Source of the DNA: Barnesiella sp. WM24
GTDB lineage: Bacteria; Bacteroidota; Bacteroidia; Bacteroidales; Muribaculaceae
DNA: 64,000 nt
Assembly (NCBI RefSeq): GCF_004570975.1
Contig: NZ_SPPC01000001.1
Span: 124,001 to 188,000, forward strand
Direction: 5' to 3'
Part shown: positions 15,540 through 25,900 of the stretch, piece after piece
Layout: each line of letters starts with the position of its first letter
Numbering within the stretch: the stretch's first letter is position 1
Notes under the pieces: model-generated
Told to the model about the DNA's origin: nothing
The model's database searches: none
What the model saw: the letters and a program-made list of their open reading frames with translations, nothing else
Position numbers and translations under genes: made by a program

Positions 15540-16409
15540 ATGGAAAACAGAACTATAAGGTTGATTTATCCACAGTGGCAAGGTGCTGATATTGCACGGT
15601 GGATTCCCCAATTAGCTCCGGATGATGCCTCAAGAGGATATTACCTTGGCTCGATGCTGCTTGAATTTCTTGCTCCCAAATCGGATTGCGAGACGTTCCG
15701 TGTTCCTGTATCTACTGATATTTCAAAAAGAGTTGTTAAGGACGGAGTATTAGACCGTGATGCCCTTGTATTACAGACAAAGGCGGCACTTGACACCTTG
15801 AAGATTGCAAATCCGGATAAGGTTGTGACTCTCGGTGGAGAGTGTTCGGTCAGTGTGCCCGTCTTTACATATCTGGCGGATAAATACAGTGATGATGTAG
15901 TGGTGGTTTGGGTTGATGCCCACCCCGACATCACATTGCCCGGCGATGATTATACCGGGTATCATGCAATGGCATTGTCAGCTATCATGGGAAAAGGTGA
16001 TGAGAGTATTATCAGACAACTTCCGGCTAAAGTCTCTCTCGATCGAATCTGCCTCGCAGGACTAAGGGAGTGCGAATATCCTTACATTGAAAAACGAGTG
16101 GACGATTTTGGCTTAGCACATTTTTCCCCAGCAGAGCTTGCGTCCAATAGCGAACCCATTATCGACTGGTTACGCAAAAGCAATGTATCGAAAGTAATGA
16201 TTCACTTCGATATGGACGTTATGGACCCTTCCGATATTCTTGCAGCAGTAGCCGACGGACCCGAAGGAGGATTAAAACTTACGGAAGTTGTCCGCCTCAT
16301 CAATGACATTGCCCGCGAGAAAGAGCTTGTGGCATTGACAGTGGCAGAGCCTATGCCTCGCCTGGCAATACGCCTCAAACAGATGCTTTCGGAGCTACCA
16401 CTATTATAG
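15540..16409 (+). CDS. Arginase/agmatinase-family protein
   Basis: The ureohydrolase fold is shown by DAHPD near residue 127 and HFDMDVMDPSD near 222, which supply most manganese ligands. The first ligand motif, normally GGDHS, reads GGECS here, so the histidine is a cysteine; this occurs in some arginase-family branches and makes the substrate uncertain. The 289-residue length is typical. The gene stands alone with its own terminator 25 bases after the stop. It may hydrolyse a guanidino or amidino compound such as arginine, agmatine or formiminoglutamate. The family is certain; the activity is not. Confidence 0.82.
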   Translation: MENRTIRLIYPQWQGADIARWIPQLAPDDASRGYYLGSMLLEFLAPKSDCETFRVPVSTDISKRVVKDGVLDRDALVLQTKAALDTLKIANPDKVVTLGGECSVSVPVFTYLADKYSDDVVVVWVDAHPDITLPGDDYTGYHAMALSAIMGKGDESIIRQLPAKVSLDRICLAGLRECEYPYIEKRVDDFGLAHFSPAELASNSEPIIDWLRKSNVSKVMIHFDMDVMDPSDILAAVADGPEGGLKLTEVVRLINDIAREKELVALTVAEPMPRLAIRLKQMLSELPLL

Positions 16410-16433
16410 AACCAATTGACCTTCATAATCTTC

Positions 16434-16476
16434 CACGACCAACCTTACGACAACGGTAAGATTGGTCGTGTTTATA
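16434..16476 (+). terminator. Rho-independent terminator of the arginase-family gene
   Basis: Arms at 16434-16448 and 16456-16470 pair over 15 positions with one mismatch around a 7-base loop and are followed by TTTAT. The rest of the gap 16410-16646 is AT-rich and should hold the promoter of the next gene, which I could not place. Confidence 0.8.
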
Positions 16477-16646
16477 CCCTTAACATATCATATAATAAAT
16501 ATTATTGCCCGATTTTAGCCATGATATGATATATTGCTATAAGATTAACAAAGCCCCAATATCTGGTTTCTTATGAACAAATCGCGGGGTTAAATTGTCT
16601 ATATTGGTGATAAAATATTTTAATTCCACTTTTTATACATCTAAAA

Positions 16647-18053
16647 ATGACAGAGATGCCCCCGCGATTGAGGAACACACTTCCCCCTACCAGGGACAAA
16701 ATGATTATCTGGAGTGCAGTAGTTGCCGGATGCGGCATTATGGCTCTGCTTGGCAGACATGCCGCCATTCACCGTTTTGGCACCGACCTATTTACCGGCA
16801 ATGTACTCTTTGCCGTTTTCTTTGTCCTCTCAATCGGTCTTTATTGCGGTTTCCAATCGGTAATCGAAGACGTGTTCAACCGCCTTTCGGCTCTTTTTCG
16901 CCGCCGTGAAGTCATGGCTATTGCCGAGACTCCGACCGGTGAAAAGGTCTCGGTATCCACGACAGATGTACAAGAAATACAGGAACAATGCTCAGAGCCG
17001 ATTCAAGAAACTGCTTGTGTAGCAGAGAGCAAAGGAGAATCGAAAGTCGCCATTCCCATGAATGAAAACCGACCGTTTGAGGTATTGGAAATTGTAGACG
17101 ATATGCGTCATATACGTTTCCCTGATGGAGAAGAGGCTTATGTAGGCATGGAATTATCTGACGATGAGATTATGATTGAGAAATCATATAATGATTCGAG
17201 AGACTATGATGCTGAACTTGAGGAAGCATACAACGTATATCTTGACTCTATGACTGATGAGGAGCGTTATGACCATGAGCATGGAGTTACCCGCATTCAA
17301 AAGAAGCGGGAATATGATGAAGATGTAGGTTTCTTCTCATCGGTATGCATTCAGGATGTCCACAAGAATCCGGATGGGTCCACTTTGATAGAGGAAACAG
17401 AGCAAGAGGTTTACGTTACTCCAGATGGGTCGGTGTATTATCTTGAGGACATGGGTCCAATTTGTGATTTTTATGAGAAACATAAAGACAATATCGAATC
17501 GCATGAGGAGATAATGACACGAAAGCAGCGATGTGATGAGGCGTTTAACGAACTAAAACGTCACGAAGAACTATATAATCTTGAACAAGTGTCGTTTATC
17601 TGTGCATATATCACACATACGATGGAACAGTTCATGGAGTCTCACGAACTGGACAAACTACACAATAATGCGAAAATTTGGACAGTCAATCCGTTAGCCC
17701 AGTTCGATGCTGTTCAGCTACGGAGCAATCACCTGTCAAAAGAAGACTTGAAACATCTTGGCTATAATGTCGGGAAATTCCTGAAACTGAAAGGCGAAAA
17801 CATCGCCTTATTCATCAAGAATGTATTTGCTGAAAGTTTCGGCACCGTGCAGGTGGGAACTATTATTGCGAAACTTGCCGATAGGAATCCGGGGAAAGAC
17901 CGCATTCCTTTACTCTCTGCCAAAGAAATGAATTATCTTTTCGAGCATTATAAACGCTATAAGACCATTAATCTCGACATTATTCCCAAGAGACTGGCTG
18001 AGGAAGAGGTTAAAGCCAAATTAGAGGCAGCTAAAAAGAAGAATAGGAAATAA
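16647..18053 (+). CDS. Membrane-anchored acidic protein of unknown function
   Basis: Two hydrophobic segments lie near residues 19-36 and 50-72 (IIWSAVVAGCGIMALLG; VLFAVFFVLSIGLYCGF), followed by a basic stretch and a long, strongly acidic cytosolic part of about 370 residues. The C-terminal third (LSKEDLKHLGYNVGKFL ... TIIAKLADRNPGKDRIPLL) looks like a folded helical domain, and the chain ends in a lysine-rich tail. I do not recognise the family. A second start at about 16701, just before the first membrane segment, is possible. The gene is single, with a terminator after it. Confidence 0.65.
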   Translation: MTEMPPRLRNTLPPTRDKMIIWSAVVAGCGIMALLGRHAAIHRFGTDLFTGNVLFAVFFVLSIGLYCGFQSVIEDVFNRLSALFRRREVMAIAETPTGEKVSVSTTDVQEIQEQCSEPIQETACVAESKGESKVAIPMNENRPFEVLEIVDDMRHIRFPDGEEAYVGMELSDDEIMIEKSYNDSRDYDAELEEAYNVYLDSMTDEERYDHEHGVTRIQKKREYDEDVGFFSSVCIQDVHKNPDGSTLIEETEQEVYVTPDGSVYYLEDMGPICDFYEKHKDNIESHEEIMTRKQRCDEAFNELKRHEELYNLEQVSFICAYITHTMEQFMESHELDKLHNNAKIWTVNPLAQFDAVQLRSNHLSKEDLKHLGYNVGKFLKLKGENIALFIKNVFAESFGTVQVGTIIAKLADRNPGKDRIPLLSAKEMNYLFEHYKRYKTINLDIIPKRLAEEEVKAKLEAAKKKNRK

Positions 18054-18078
18054 TAAGGGAACTTTCCGGTATAGTATC

Positions 18079-18120
18079 GGCGAATAGCCGCGACTTTTGT
18101 CATGGTTATTCGCCCTTTTG
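18079..18120. terminator. Terminator between convergent genes
   Basis: GGCGAATAGCC at 18079-18089 pairs with GGTTATTCGCC at 18104-18114 with one G-T pair, followed by CTTTTG on the plus strand. It ends the membrane-protein gene and may also serve the leftward acetyltransferase gene. Confidence 0.7.
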
Positions 18121-18645
18121 TTATAAATCAAGCTTATAAAGCACATGAACACACAGCGGAGAATCATCAGACAGATTAGGATGCCTGAACTCTCCGGCCT
18201 TTACCATTCCAATCTTCTGCATCACACGCTCTGACGTGGCATTTATCTTGGAGGTGAAAGAAAACAGCCTTTCAATTCCCGCAATCTTTGCCAGACTCAG
18301 CACAGCTTTGGCGGCTTCGGTTGCATATCCCTGATTGTGATAATCAGCGGCAAGACGCCACCCTATTTCAACGCCTGGAGTGAAGTCGGCATCAAAACCT
18401 ATTTCATGCAGTCCAACATATCCGATAAACTCACCTGTGGATTTTATTTCCACTGCATATAATCCCCAGCCTTTAAAGTCAAACTCATTCTGAATACGAT
18501 TGTAGAAAGCCTCTGCCTCAGCATCACTCAGTGTTGCCGGGAAATAGCGCATAACACGTGAATCCTTGTTCATATTGGCGAACAAAGGTAAATCCCCCTG
18601 CTTCCACGAGCGAAGAATCAATCGGCCTGTTTCGATGTAGTTCAT
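18121..18645 (-). CDS. GNAT N-acetyltransferase (RimJ/RimL-like)
   Basis: The opening (IETGRLILRSWKQGDL) and the acetyl-CoA-binding region (VEIGWRLAADYHNQGYATEAAKA) are typical of the Acetyltransf_3 branch of the GNAT fold, as is the 174-residue length. It should transfer an acetyl group from acetyl-CoA to an amine, either a protein N-terminus or a small molecule; the substrate is not predictable. Its ATG shares one base with the stop of the upstream small gene, so the two are co-translated. Confidence 0.85.
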   Translation of the reverse strand: MNYIETGRLILRSWKQGDLPLFANMNKDSRVMRYFPATLSDAEAEAFYNRIQNEFDFKGWGLYAVEIKSTGEFIGYVGLHEIGFDADFTPGVEIGWRLAADYHNQGYATEAAKAVLSLAKIAGIERLFSFTSKINATSERVMQKIGMVKAGEFRHPNLSDDSPLCVHVLYKLDL

Positions 18646-18974
18646 TATTTCTCAAATTGAGATTCGATATAAGCAAACAACTCAGGATTGTTACACATCG
18701 GATGTTGAAGACTTTTACCTCCTTTGAAGCCATGTAATTTCAAAACTGATTCATCAAGTTTCTCTCCTGTATATTCCTCTATCGCCTTTAATCTCCAAGT
18801 CATGTGCATTGGCGGAGTTTCAATCCAATAATTGCCGTCAGCACGCAGTTCCTCAGCTACAACTTCTGTTTTATAAATAATTTTACGCTCCTTAGAGCTG
18901 AAGACTATATGTTTCTCAACATATTTCTTTGTTAGATTAAAATTTCGTATTACATTTGCAGTTGCAGACCGCAT
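18645..18974 (-). CDS. Small protein of unknown function upstream of the acetyltransferase
   Basis: The 109-residue frame is supported by its 1-base overlap with the acetyltransferase gene and by a well-folded-looking C-terminal half (MTWRLKAIEEYTGEKL ... HGFKGGKSLQHPM). The start is uncertain. The ATG at 18974 places the first ~17 codons across a strong plus-strand promoter for the RNA gene to the right, so the real start may lie inside the frame. I do not recognise the family. Confidence 0.5.
   Translation of the reverse strand: MRSATANVIRNFNLTKKYVEKHIVFSSKERKIIYKTEVVAEELRADGNYWIETPPMHMTWRLKAIEEYTGEKLDESVLKLHGFKGGKSLQHPMCNNPELFAYIESQFEK
18928..18958 (+). promoter_or_regulatory. Strong promoter facing the 6S-like RNA
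   Basis: TTTG at 18928-18931 and TACATTTG at 18951-18958 are 19 bases apart, a near-ideal Bacteroidota promoter. Transcription would start near 18965 and run through a GC-rich leader that can form GCATC/GATGC and CCCC/GGGG pairs, then into the RNA at 19056. Confidence 0.65.
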
Positions 18975-19055
18975 CGCAGGAGCCCCGGTCTGGGGTTTAG
19001 AGAGGCGGGATGCAGAGACATAATATAAAGCGTTTACTCGACGCTTGATTCTTGA

Positions 19056-19249
19056 CTATCGGGAATTCTCGCAAAATTCACATTGGAGTCAGGGATGAAG
19101 CAACGGTAGATGCCCGTGGATATGTATTATATTGTATTCAGCAGTGTACTCCGTGAGGAGCTATCGCTGAATACACTTGACACATATTCAAGCGTGGGCT
19201 TCTGCGTTGCCGTCCAACTCCAATAGGCAATGCGAGAAGCCTCCGATAG
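19056..19249 (+). ncRNA. ssrS: 6S-like RNA
   Basis: The 194 bases form one long, interrupted hairpin. Nested helices are CTATCGG/CCGATAG (19056-19062 with 19243-19249), TTCTCGC/GCGAGAA (19066-19072 with 19232-19238), ATTGGAGT/ACTCCAAT (19082-19089 with 19217-19224), GCAACG/CGTTGC (19100-19105 with 19205-19210) and GCCC/GGGC. The tip is a hairpin TATTCAGC/GCTGAATA at 19135-19173. Length, rod shape and bulged arms are those of 6S RNA, which mimics an open promoter and binds RNA polymerase. A strong promoter lies upstream. The exact ends are not known. Between it and 19341 I see only a T-run near 19282. Confidence 0.68.
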
Positions 19250-19340
19250 TGGGACGAGCAACAAGTACAGACAACTCACGCTTTTTTCGTACCCGCTCGA
19301 ATCAGGAGATGTCTATAGAGCACAAAACAATAAACCAGTC

Positions 19341-20852
19341 GTGGCTCGCAGGTCATCACATACTTCTTCATCTCGCCGTTCTCGCAATGGCAAAAAGAAT
19401 AGTTCAACTTCAAGATTTTTAATCATTGGAGGCTCAATCTGTGTAATAGCAATCATTGGTCTCTTGGTCTGGTTCCTCACAAGAACTCCTTCATATACAT
19501 TTCAACGCTCCCAGCTTGACAAGTACGTCGAGATGACTCAGAACGTGCATTTGCTGAATGATGGCGCATCGGTGTATGTTGATATGTCAGACGGCATGAA
19601 TTACGCATACTCTACCCCTGGAAGCAAGGAGATGCTTCAAGCAATTATAAATAAACTTGCAGCAAACCAAGCTATCAAGTTCTATGGATTAGCTGATGAG
19701 AAAATAACTCCATTGGATTATTCTCATACGCAACTTTATAATTATATGCTTAATCGTAACAGCTATGATAAACAGAAAGCTCCGATTGAAGCCACATTGC
19801 AAAAAATAATATCCGAGAACCAACCGGCACTCCTTATGACCGATTTTGAAGAATATAAGGGGCAGGTTATAGAACAAGCCGCTTACGCAAAAAAATATTT
19901 CATTACATGGCTTGCTAATGGTAATAACATAACCTTTTACAAATGGGACTTTGTGGAAAAAGGGAAAGCCAAGCATATGTTCTTGGCTGTATTTGATGAT
20001 AATGCCAATCGGCTAAATTCATTAGTTACAAATGCAGTTATTATGACGGCTCCTAATACCGAGAGATACGTTCTCGGGAGCCGCAATTTTGCTTATCCTA
20101 CCAGTACGCAATATATATCCTTAAAACAAGGGGGTAACTACCATAATAACGATGGTGTCGATGTTGTAACAGCTGTAATGGAAAATGGAGGATCTAATGA
20201 CTACATAAGTTATGCCAAACCTTATGCCACTGAAAATGGAGCTCCCGGTCAGTTCGCACCCTTAGACATATCTCTTGGCGCATACGCAGAATACTATCCA
20301 CTTGGTGTAAATTGGACTGATGCCATTGCTAATGCCAAACGTATGCAGGAAGCCGGAATTCCAGATGACATCAAATATGACCATCTGTTAAGTGACTTGT
20401 ATATTGATTTCGGAGCTCAAAACGGTTTCAATATTGAAAATGTAGAAGTCCGCGTTTTTGATATGTGTGAAACCATGATGACAATTTCAGCGAAAGGAGA
20501 CTCTATAAAAATAGAAGAAATAGAACGAATTGATAAGCCCGAAGTTAATATGTTCCTTACAGCATCAATGCATGATGGTAAAGGTTTGCCTATTGGCTGG
20601 AAAGAAATAACTGTTGATTTTGACAATCTTTTTAATGGCACATTTATCGGGGGCATCAATCCCACAAATCTATTTAGAGCCAACATTGTCATCTCAAAAG
20701 CCACTCCAAATATAGCTGAAGTAAACAACTTCTTTGGCTGGCCCGGGAATCCATCGTTAGCCAATTCTATTAAAGAAACATTGACCGCAGGTTCATCAAA
20801 TCCTCAAGGTCGTATTCTTTATACATATTATATAAAAACCATATCTGAATAA
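19341..20852 (+). CDS. Membrane-anchored protein with a VWA-like domain (Ter-type cluster)
   Basis: A positively charged, serine-rich N-terminus leads to one membrane helix (FLIIGGSICVIAIIGLLVWFL) near residues 25-46. The large domain after it contains VYVDMSDGMNYAYS near residue 80, resembling a MIDAS-type DxSxxM site of a von Willebrand A fold, and later LLMTDFEEYKG. The frame is open back to an ATG at 19230, but that lies in the 3' arm of the RNA, so I prefer the GTG at 19341; the start is uncertain. It is the first of nine co-directional genes. VWA proteins recur in TerD-linked stress clusters, which fits a scaffold role at the membrane. Confidence 0.68.
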   Translation: MARRSSHTSSSRRSRNGKKNSSTSRFLIIGGSICVIAIIGLLVWFLTRTPSYTFQRSQLDKYVEMTQNVHLLNDGASVYVDMSDGMNYAYSTPGSKEMLQAIINKLAANQAIKFYGLADEKITPLDYSHTQLYNYMLNRNSYDKQKAPIEATLQKIISENQPALLMTDFEEYKGQVIEQAAYAKKYFITWLANGNNITFYKWDFVEKGKAKHMFLAVFDDNANRLNSLVTNAVIMTAPNTERYVLGSRNFAYPTSTQYISLKQGGNYHNNDGVDVVTAVMENGGSNDYISYAKPYATENGAPGQFAPLDISLGAYAEYYPLGVNWTDAIANAKRMQEAGIPDDIKYDHLLSDLYIDFGAQNGFNIENVEVRVFDMCETMMTISAKGDSIKIEEIERIDKPEVNMFLTASMHDGKGLPIGWKEITVDFDNLFNGTFIGGINPTNLFRANIVISKATPNIAEVNNFFGWPGNPSLANSIKETLTAGSSNPQGRILYTYYIKTISE

Positions 20853-20868
20853 ATAAAACACTTACCAT

Positions 20869-21210
20869 ATGGAACAAGTATCAATCACATCTGCCTATAT
20901 GTGGGCAATCGTAATCATGGTGTCATTTTTTCTGCTCGCCGTGATAATCTCAAACCTCATTCTGTTTAAACCAAACAATCCAGGAACCACAACTCGCAGA
21001 ATTTGTTTTTGGGTACTGTGTGTTGCAACTGGTGTCGTTGGATTTATAATCAACTTCGCCATTGGCGAAGGCATTACAGTTCCGGTCATACAAAGCAATT
21101 ACTTCATGCACTCAGGAATAGCTGCCGGTGTTTGTGTTGTTGTTTACATTCTCATCGGTTTTGTTGTCAGCAAACTTTTCCCCAACTCTAAAGTTGGCAC
21201 GTGGTTCTAA
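20869..21210 (+). CDS. Small three-helix membrane protein
   Basis: The 113 residues contain three hydrophobic segments, near 10-34, 45-66 and 83-107, with short loops and no catalytic motif. I do not recognise the family. It lies 16 bases after the VWA-like gene and 17 bases before the tubulin-like gene, so it is part of the same operon and may be the membrane dock for the complex. Confidence 0.7.
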   Translation: MEQVSITSAYMWAIVIMVSFFLLAVIISNLILFKPNNPGTTTRRICFWVLCVATGVVGFIINFAIGEGITVPVIQSNYFMHSGIAAGVCVVVYILIGFVVSKLFPNSKVGTWF

Positions 21211-21227
21211 CGCACAAAGAGAAATAA

Positions 21228-22898
21228 ATGAACGATAAAGTATTCCTAATATCCATCGGCGGTACCGGAATGAGGTGCCTTGAATCTTTCGTGCATTTAT
21301 GCGCGGCCGGACTATTTGATAACCATACCATTGAGATTCTTACTCTTGATACCGACCAAAATAATGGTAATAAGGATCGAGTCGAGAGTCTGATAGGGCT
21401 CTACAACAAAGTTAAAACAAACGACGCATCGAATCAGGGTGGAGAACAACGCAGTAATACGTTCTTCTCTGCCAAGTTAAACTTATATAGATTTTTTACT
21501 GACTATTCTTCACCGAATAGGCAAACCCTACATGCTTTGGCATCAACTAAAAATCTTACCGACGAACAGCGACAAGACAACCAAGACCTTTCAGACCTCC
21601 TGTTTGAACGAGATTCAGTTCAGCAATTCAAACTTGATCATGGATACAGAGCACAAACTCATCTTGGCTCAATGCTCATGTATCATGGTATAATTGAAGC
21701 TGCAATAAACGCCAAAAAAGGCGGAGATGCTGTAAAGACACAAGAGAAAGAACTTGCCAGATATCTTGAACTTCTCAATAAACACGCTGCAACCGCACGA
21801 GTATTTGTTTTCGGAAGTGTATTTGGAGGAACTGGCGCTTCATCTATACCAGTAATACCTATCGCAATAAGTGAAGCCCTTAAAATCCTTACAGGCGGTA
21901 ACAATGAGTTAAACCTGAAAAAAGTTCTTTTCGGATCTACTCTTTTAACCGACTACTTCACATTCAAAACGCCTACAACTCAGCAACTGACTATAGATAA
22001 AATCATTGCTGACGCCAATAATTTTGCTCTAAACTCTCAAGCAGCTTTAAGTTTCTATAATGATGATACAACCGTAAAGAAGACTTATAAGCGTATGTAC
22101 CACATTGGCTGGCCGAGCAGTTTGAAAATAAACTATTCAGATGGTAAATCCGGGAATGTGGTTACAGGAGGGCATGAACAGCGAAACGATTGTCATGTTG
22201 CAGAGTTGATGTGTGCAGTTGCTGCATATGACTTCTTTAACGAAGATCGTGCAAAGCTTGAAAAAATAGGCGAAGCCGAGTACGATTTTAGAACAGTTGC
22301 AGTCGATGACAATGGCAATATGCAATTGTCTGGAGCAAGTTTTGTGGGGGCTGAACGCGGTGAAGTATTCGAGAATAAACTCGGAGCCTTACTATCCTTG
22401 GCTCACATTATATTGTCAAAATTTGAAGGTGCGCACGAAGGCACCTGTGGAACCGCTCAGTTGCTTAATTATCTCGACTCGGCAAAATTCACTAATTTCA
22501 ACGAACTTTCTGATGCACAATGCGCCGAGATAGATGAGTATCTCAAGGAATTTGGATACAAATTCGTTAAGAGCAGCGTCGTATTCGGGTGGATATACCA
22601 AGTATTCAAATCAGTAGGTGCCGGGAAATTTATTTTTGCTCCTGAAGCATTTATTACAGACATCAACGGTCTACATAACATTGACCCCGGAACCATCTTC
22701 GCAGATGAAGCTCATCACTGGGACAAATCAGGTGTAGCTGTGCTAAATTCTTCATCAGACAGGCGTTTCAATACACTTATAAGCCTACTCAAGAGTGAAG
22801 ATACAATCCCCGATGAGGCACAAGCAACAACTCTTAAAGAGGAGTTTCTCGCACAAATGTATAATGCGGTTACTATTGCTCAACATTTTAACGAATAA
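21228..22898 (+). CDS. Tubulin-like GTPase-fold protein
   Basis: The N-terminus KVFLISIGGTGMRCLES is a Rossmann-type glycine-rich loop, and FVFGSVFGGTGASSIPVI near residues 192-210 is the tubulin/FtsZ signature (GGTG[ST]). I therefore place it in the Tubulin_2 group of divergent bacterial tubulin-like proteins, which occur next to SrfB, VWA and Ter genes. At 556 residues it is longer than FtsZ, with a C-terminal domain of unknown role. It may bind GTP and polymerise or act as a switch. It lies 2 bases before the SrfB-like gene. Confidence 0.75.
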   Translation: MNDKVFLISIGGTGMRCLESFVHLCAAGLFDNHTIEILTLDTDQNNGNKDRVESLIGLYNKVKTNDASNQGGEQRSNTFFSAKLNLYRFFTDYSSPNRQTLHALASTKNLTDEQRQDNQDLSDLLFERDSVQQFKLDHGYRAQTHLGSMLMYHGIIEAAINAKKGGDAVKTQEKELARYLELLNKHAATARVFVFGSVFGGTGASSIPVIPIAISEALKILTGGNNELNLKKVLFGSTLLTDYFTFKTPTTQQLTIDKIIADANNFALNSQAALSFYNDDTTVKKTYKRMYHIGWPSSLKINYSDGKSGNVVTGGHEQRNDCHVAELMCAVAAYDFFNEDRAKLEKIGEAEYDFRTVAVDDNGNMQLSGASFVGAERGEVFENKLGALLSLAHIILSKFEGAHEGTCGTAQLLNYLDSAKFTNFNELSDAQCAEIDEYLKEFGYKFVKSSVVFGWIYQVFKSVGAGKFIFAPEAFITDINGLHNIDPGTIFADEAHHWDKSGVAVLNSSSDRRFNTLISLLKSEDTIPDEAQATTLKEEFLAQMYNAVTIAQHFNE

Positions 22899-22900
22899 CT

Positions 22901-25900
22901 ATGGCAGAAAAATCGCTTACAATAGATGTGAACACATCAGCCATTCCTTCTGGTGATCTCAATAAATGGAAGGAGTTGGGCAATACCTCTGTGTTCATCA
23001 AAAATATAATCACACCACAATTAAGCAAACATACAAATGTCGGTCAACTCGTGTCCGGCATCCCGACTGCTTTCGCTCGCGTTGACTTGTTCAAAACAGC
23101 GCTTGACCATGTTGCGACAAGTGGAGGTGATACTACCACGAATAATCTTGTTGGCTATTATAGTCAATTAGTTGACGAATGGAAAGGTCTTATTGCTTGT
23201 ATGGCACTCGATTATGCACATATCAGCGTAAGAAAAATCGCACTCTCATACAGCGATGGCAAAGATGTCGCAAAAACAAATAATGTTTACGAGCCTAAAG
23301 GTGCATTTGGAAATATGCTTCTTCGCCGTAGAAATCGTTGGTGCGACCAAAATCTTACTGACAATCAGACAGCGACTCCGTTTATTAACGTAATAAAATA
23401 TAGGAACACGGTTGTCGGTGCCACTGCTCCTGAATCGTTATTGTTCACATCCACAGGCTACAAATGTGATGCATCAGATGAACGCCCATGGATTGATGTC
23501 TTAACGGGTAAATTCATTGACCCTTTAAAATCATCAATGAAACCCATGCAAGTCGCGACCTTACATGCCTATGTTAGTCATATCCTGCAAGGATTAGGCG
23601 AAGCAGAGGAATATTATAAGTCGCTTCCTGCCGGGGAAGGTGTTAATTATATCTCAATACGCACTTTACTCAACTCTTGGAAACAAGAAATTGAAGAACG
23701 TGCTGCAAGAGATGGATTTGAACTTTCTATTGGCAGTACTCCTCCTGTGAGTGCAGCTTTTGGTGGACCTTTTGAGAAACTATTCTGTCATAAGGATATT
23801 CTCAATGGCGTTGAAGGTGTCATTTCGGAAACAGAAATGAACGGAGGTGTAGAATTCGATCCCAAAAATCTCTTGCTCGAAGATAATGCTCATATCGCCA
23901 AACTTGACTTAAATATTAGTGCGACAGAATTTAAGAATCTTCCAATTCTTGTTCTGACAGCCGACGTCAAGGGGATGCATGACAAAGCATATTTTGCACT
24001 TCCATTAAGTGCTCAAGGCTTAAACGTTTTTGGAAAAAATGTTGCCACCTTGGTTGGAATGTCTGGCTCATCGAGTGCAATTGCATCAACCCTTAAAGCG
24101 ACATATGACCCGTCTGTGCGCACAGATAACCTTGAAGTAATCCTTACTTTGGTTACTGACTCTGGCATACGTAGACAGTTCAAGAAAGTATATACTTCCG
24201 ATGGAGAAATCAAAAATAAGGATATTTTAATTTGGCCTAATTTCGTTTCTCCACAATGGAATGCCTACTTTATGTATAACGAACTGCCTCACAACGGCAC
24301 CAGTACGTCATATCGTGCTTTTCCATTCGTCGGTGATATGCAAGGCGACTATTTCCGAATTGTCGTTGATAGAGAGCAAGCTCCTGTTCTCCTAAGTCGC
24401 GACGGAAGAATAGTTGCGCCAGACAGGGTTGTCAAATCGGAGCTATTGGTTCTTTCTGATGAAGCAGTTGCAGACAACCCTTACAAATACGAGATATATC
24501 GCTCAAACAAGCCGTTCAAAGGGGTAAGACTTCTTTCTCCTACCGGCAACGAAGGTGGCTATCTTCTCATAAACTATAGTTCTGCTCAAGGCGCGAACTT
24601 ACCTCATGATTGGATGCGCCCCGGTGCTCACTCATCGTTGAATCCTGTCCGTTTGGGAATTGACTTTGGAAGTACCAATACATCAATCGCATATTCGAGC
24701 GACAGCACTCAGGAACAAGGATTTTCGTTTGGGAATCAGCGTGTTTCACTAATGGGGAATGAACTTCCCGGGAAGCCGTTATTCCCTCGTGAGAATCAAG
24801 TTTTCTTTTTTCAAGGTGCAGGTCCGAGCGTTATGTCAAACGCTATCAAGAGCGTGTTGACTATTCATGATAATCGTCGCTTGCCTGCACTTAAAACTGG
24901 CGAAACACTCAAAATGAGGAACGAGCGTGAAGTCGTAGGCGGTTTCCCAAGCTTTGCTGATAATCTTCCGTTCTCCAATTCCGAAAAGAATAAAATCACT
25001 TTGTTCTATCCTAATGGGGTTGGAGAAGTTACCCAAATCCATAATATGAAATGGGAGGACACCGATGATGATAAAGCTCATAAGAGTGCATTCTTGCGGA
25101 CTCTTATGCTTCAAGTTTATGCTACGCTGTTTGCCCAGGGTTTAGTACCTAATAGCATAAAATGGTCTTATCCATCTGCGATGGCGGGGCAACTTCTGTA
25201 TTCATATCAGAGTATTTGGGAGACGCTAAAATCGATTTCACCGGTTTTGAAAGAAAACGGCGAAAGATACGAGTTAAATGTTAGCCGCTATACTGATACC
25301 CGTTCGTTAGGAACCGATATTGGTACCGGGGTGTTTGGTACAGTGGGGCAAACATCAACCGGTTCCGAAAGTGGTTTTGGTGGCGGTTTCGGAGGCGGCT
25401 TCGGCAGTATAGATTCTTCCTTCGGGGGCGGTTTTGGAAGTAAGGGTTCCTCGGACTTCGGAGGCAGTTTCGGCGGAGATTTTGGCAGTGACAACTCTTT
25501 CGATGATAATGTTGGATTTGGTGCACTGGAAAACAAAGCTCCTGCCGAAGAGAACTCGTCTGAGGATTTTATGCCCGATAACCCGGACAAAGAGGTGTCG
25601 TATGATCCGGAGCCTCTATACACGATGACGAATGCAAATTCAAATCCGAGCCTATCAGAAGCGGAAGCAGTTGCCAATTTCATTTCGGTGAAATATGGCA
25701 CTGAAACCAACGTCTTAAATCTTTGCTTTGATGTCGGTGGTAGTACCACCGATATATCGGCTTTATTCTACCTTAAGAATGGAGTCACTATGATAAAGCA
25801 AAATTCATTGCGTTTTGCTGCTCAACGTGTATCACAATCTGTTGCAAAATTTCCTCAATTCAAGAAGGTTTTAAGCTCCATTTGTGCCGAATACAAAATC

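Noticed and set aside
25281-25749. Minus-strand frames rich in Pro/Lys opposite the Gly-Phe-rich insert
   Set aside because: They are the reverse reading of a repetitive coding stretch and not independent genes.
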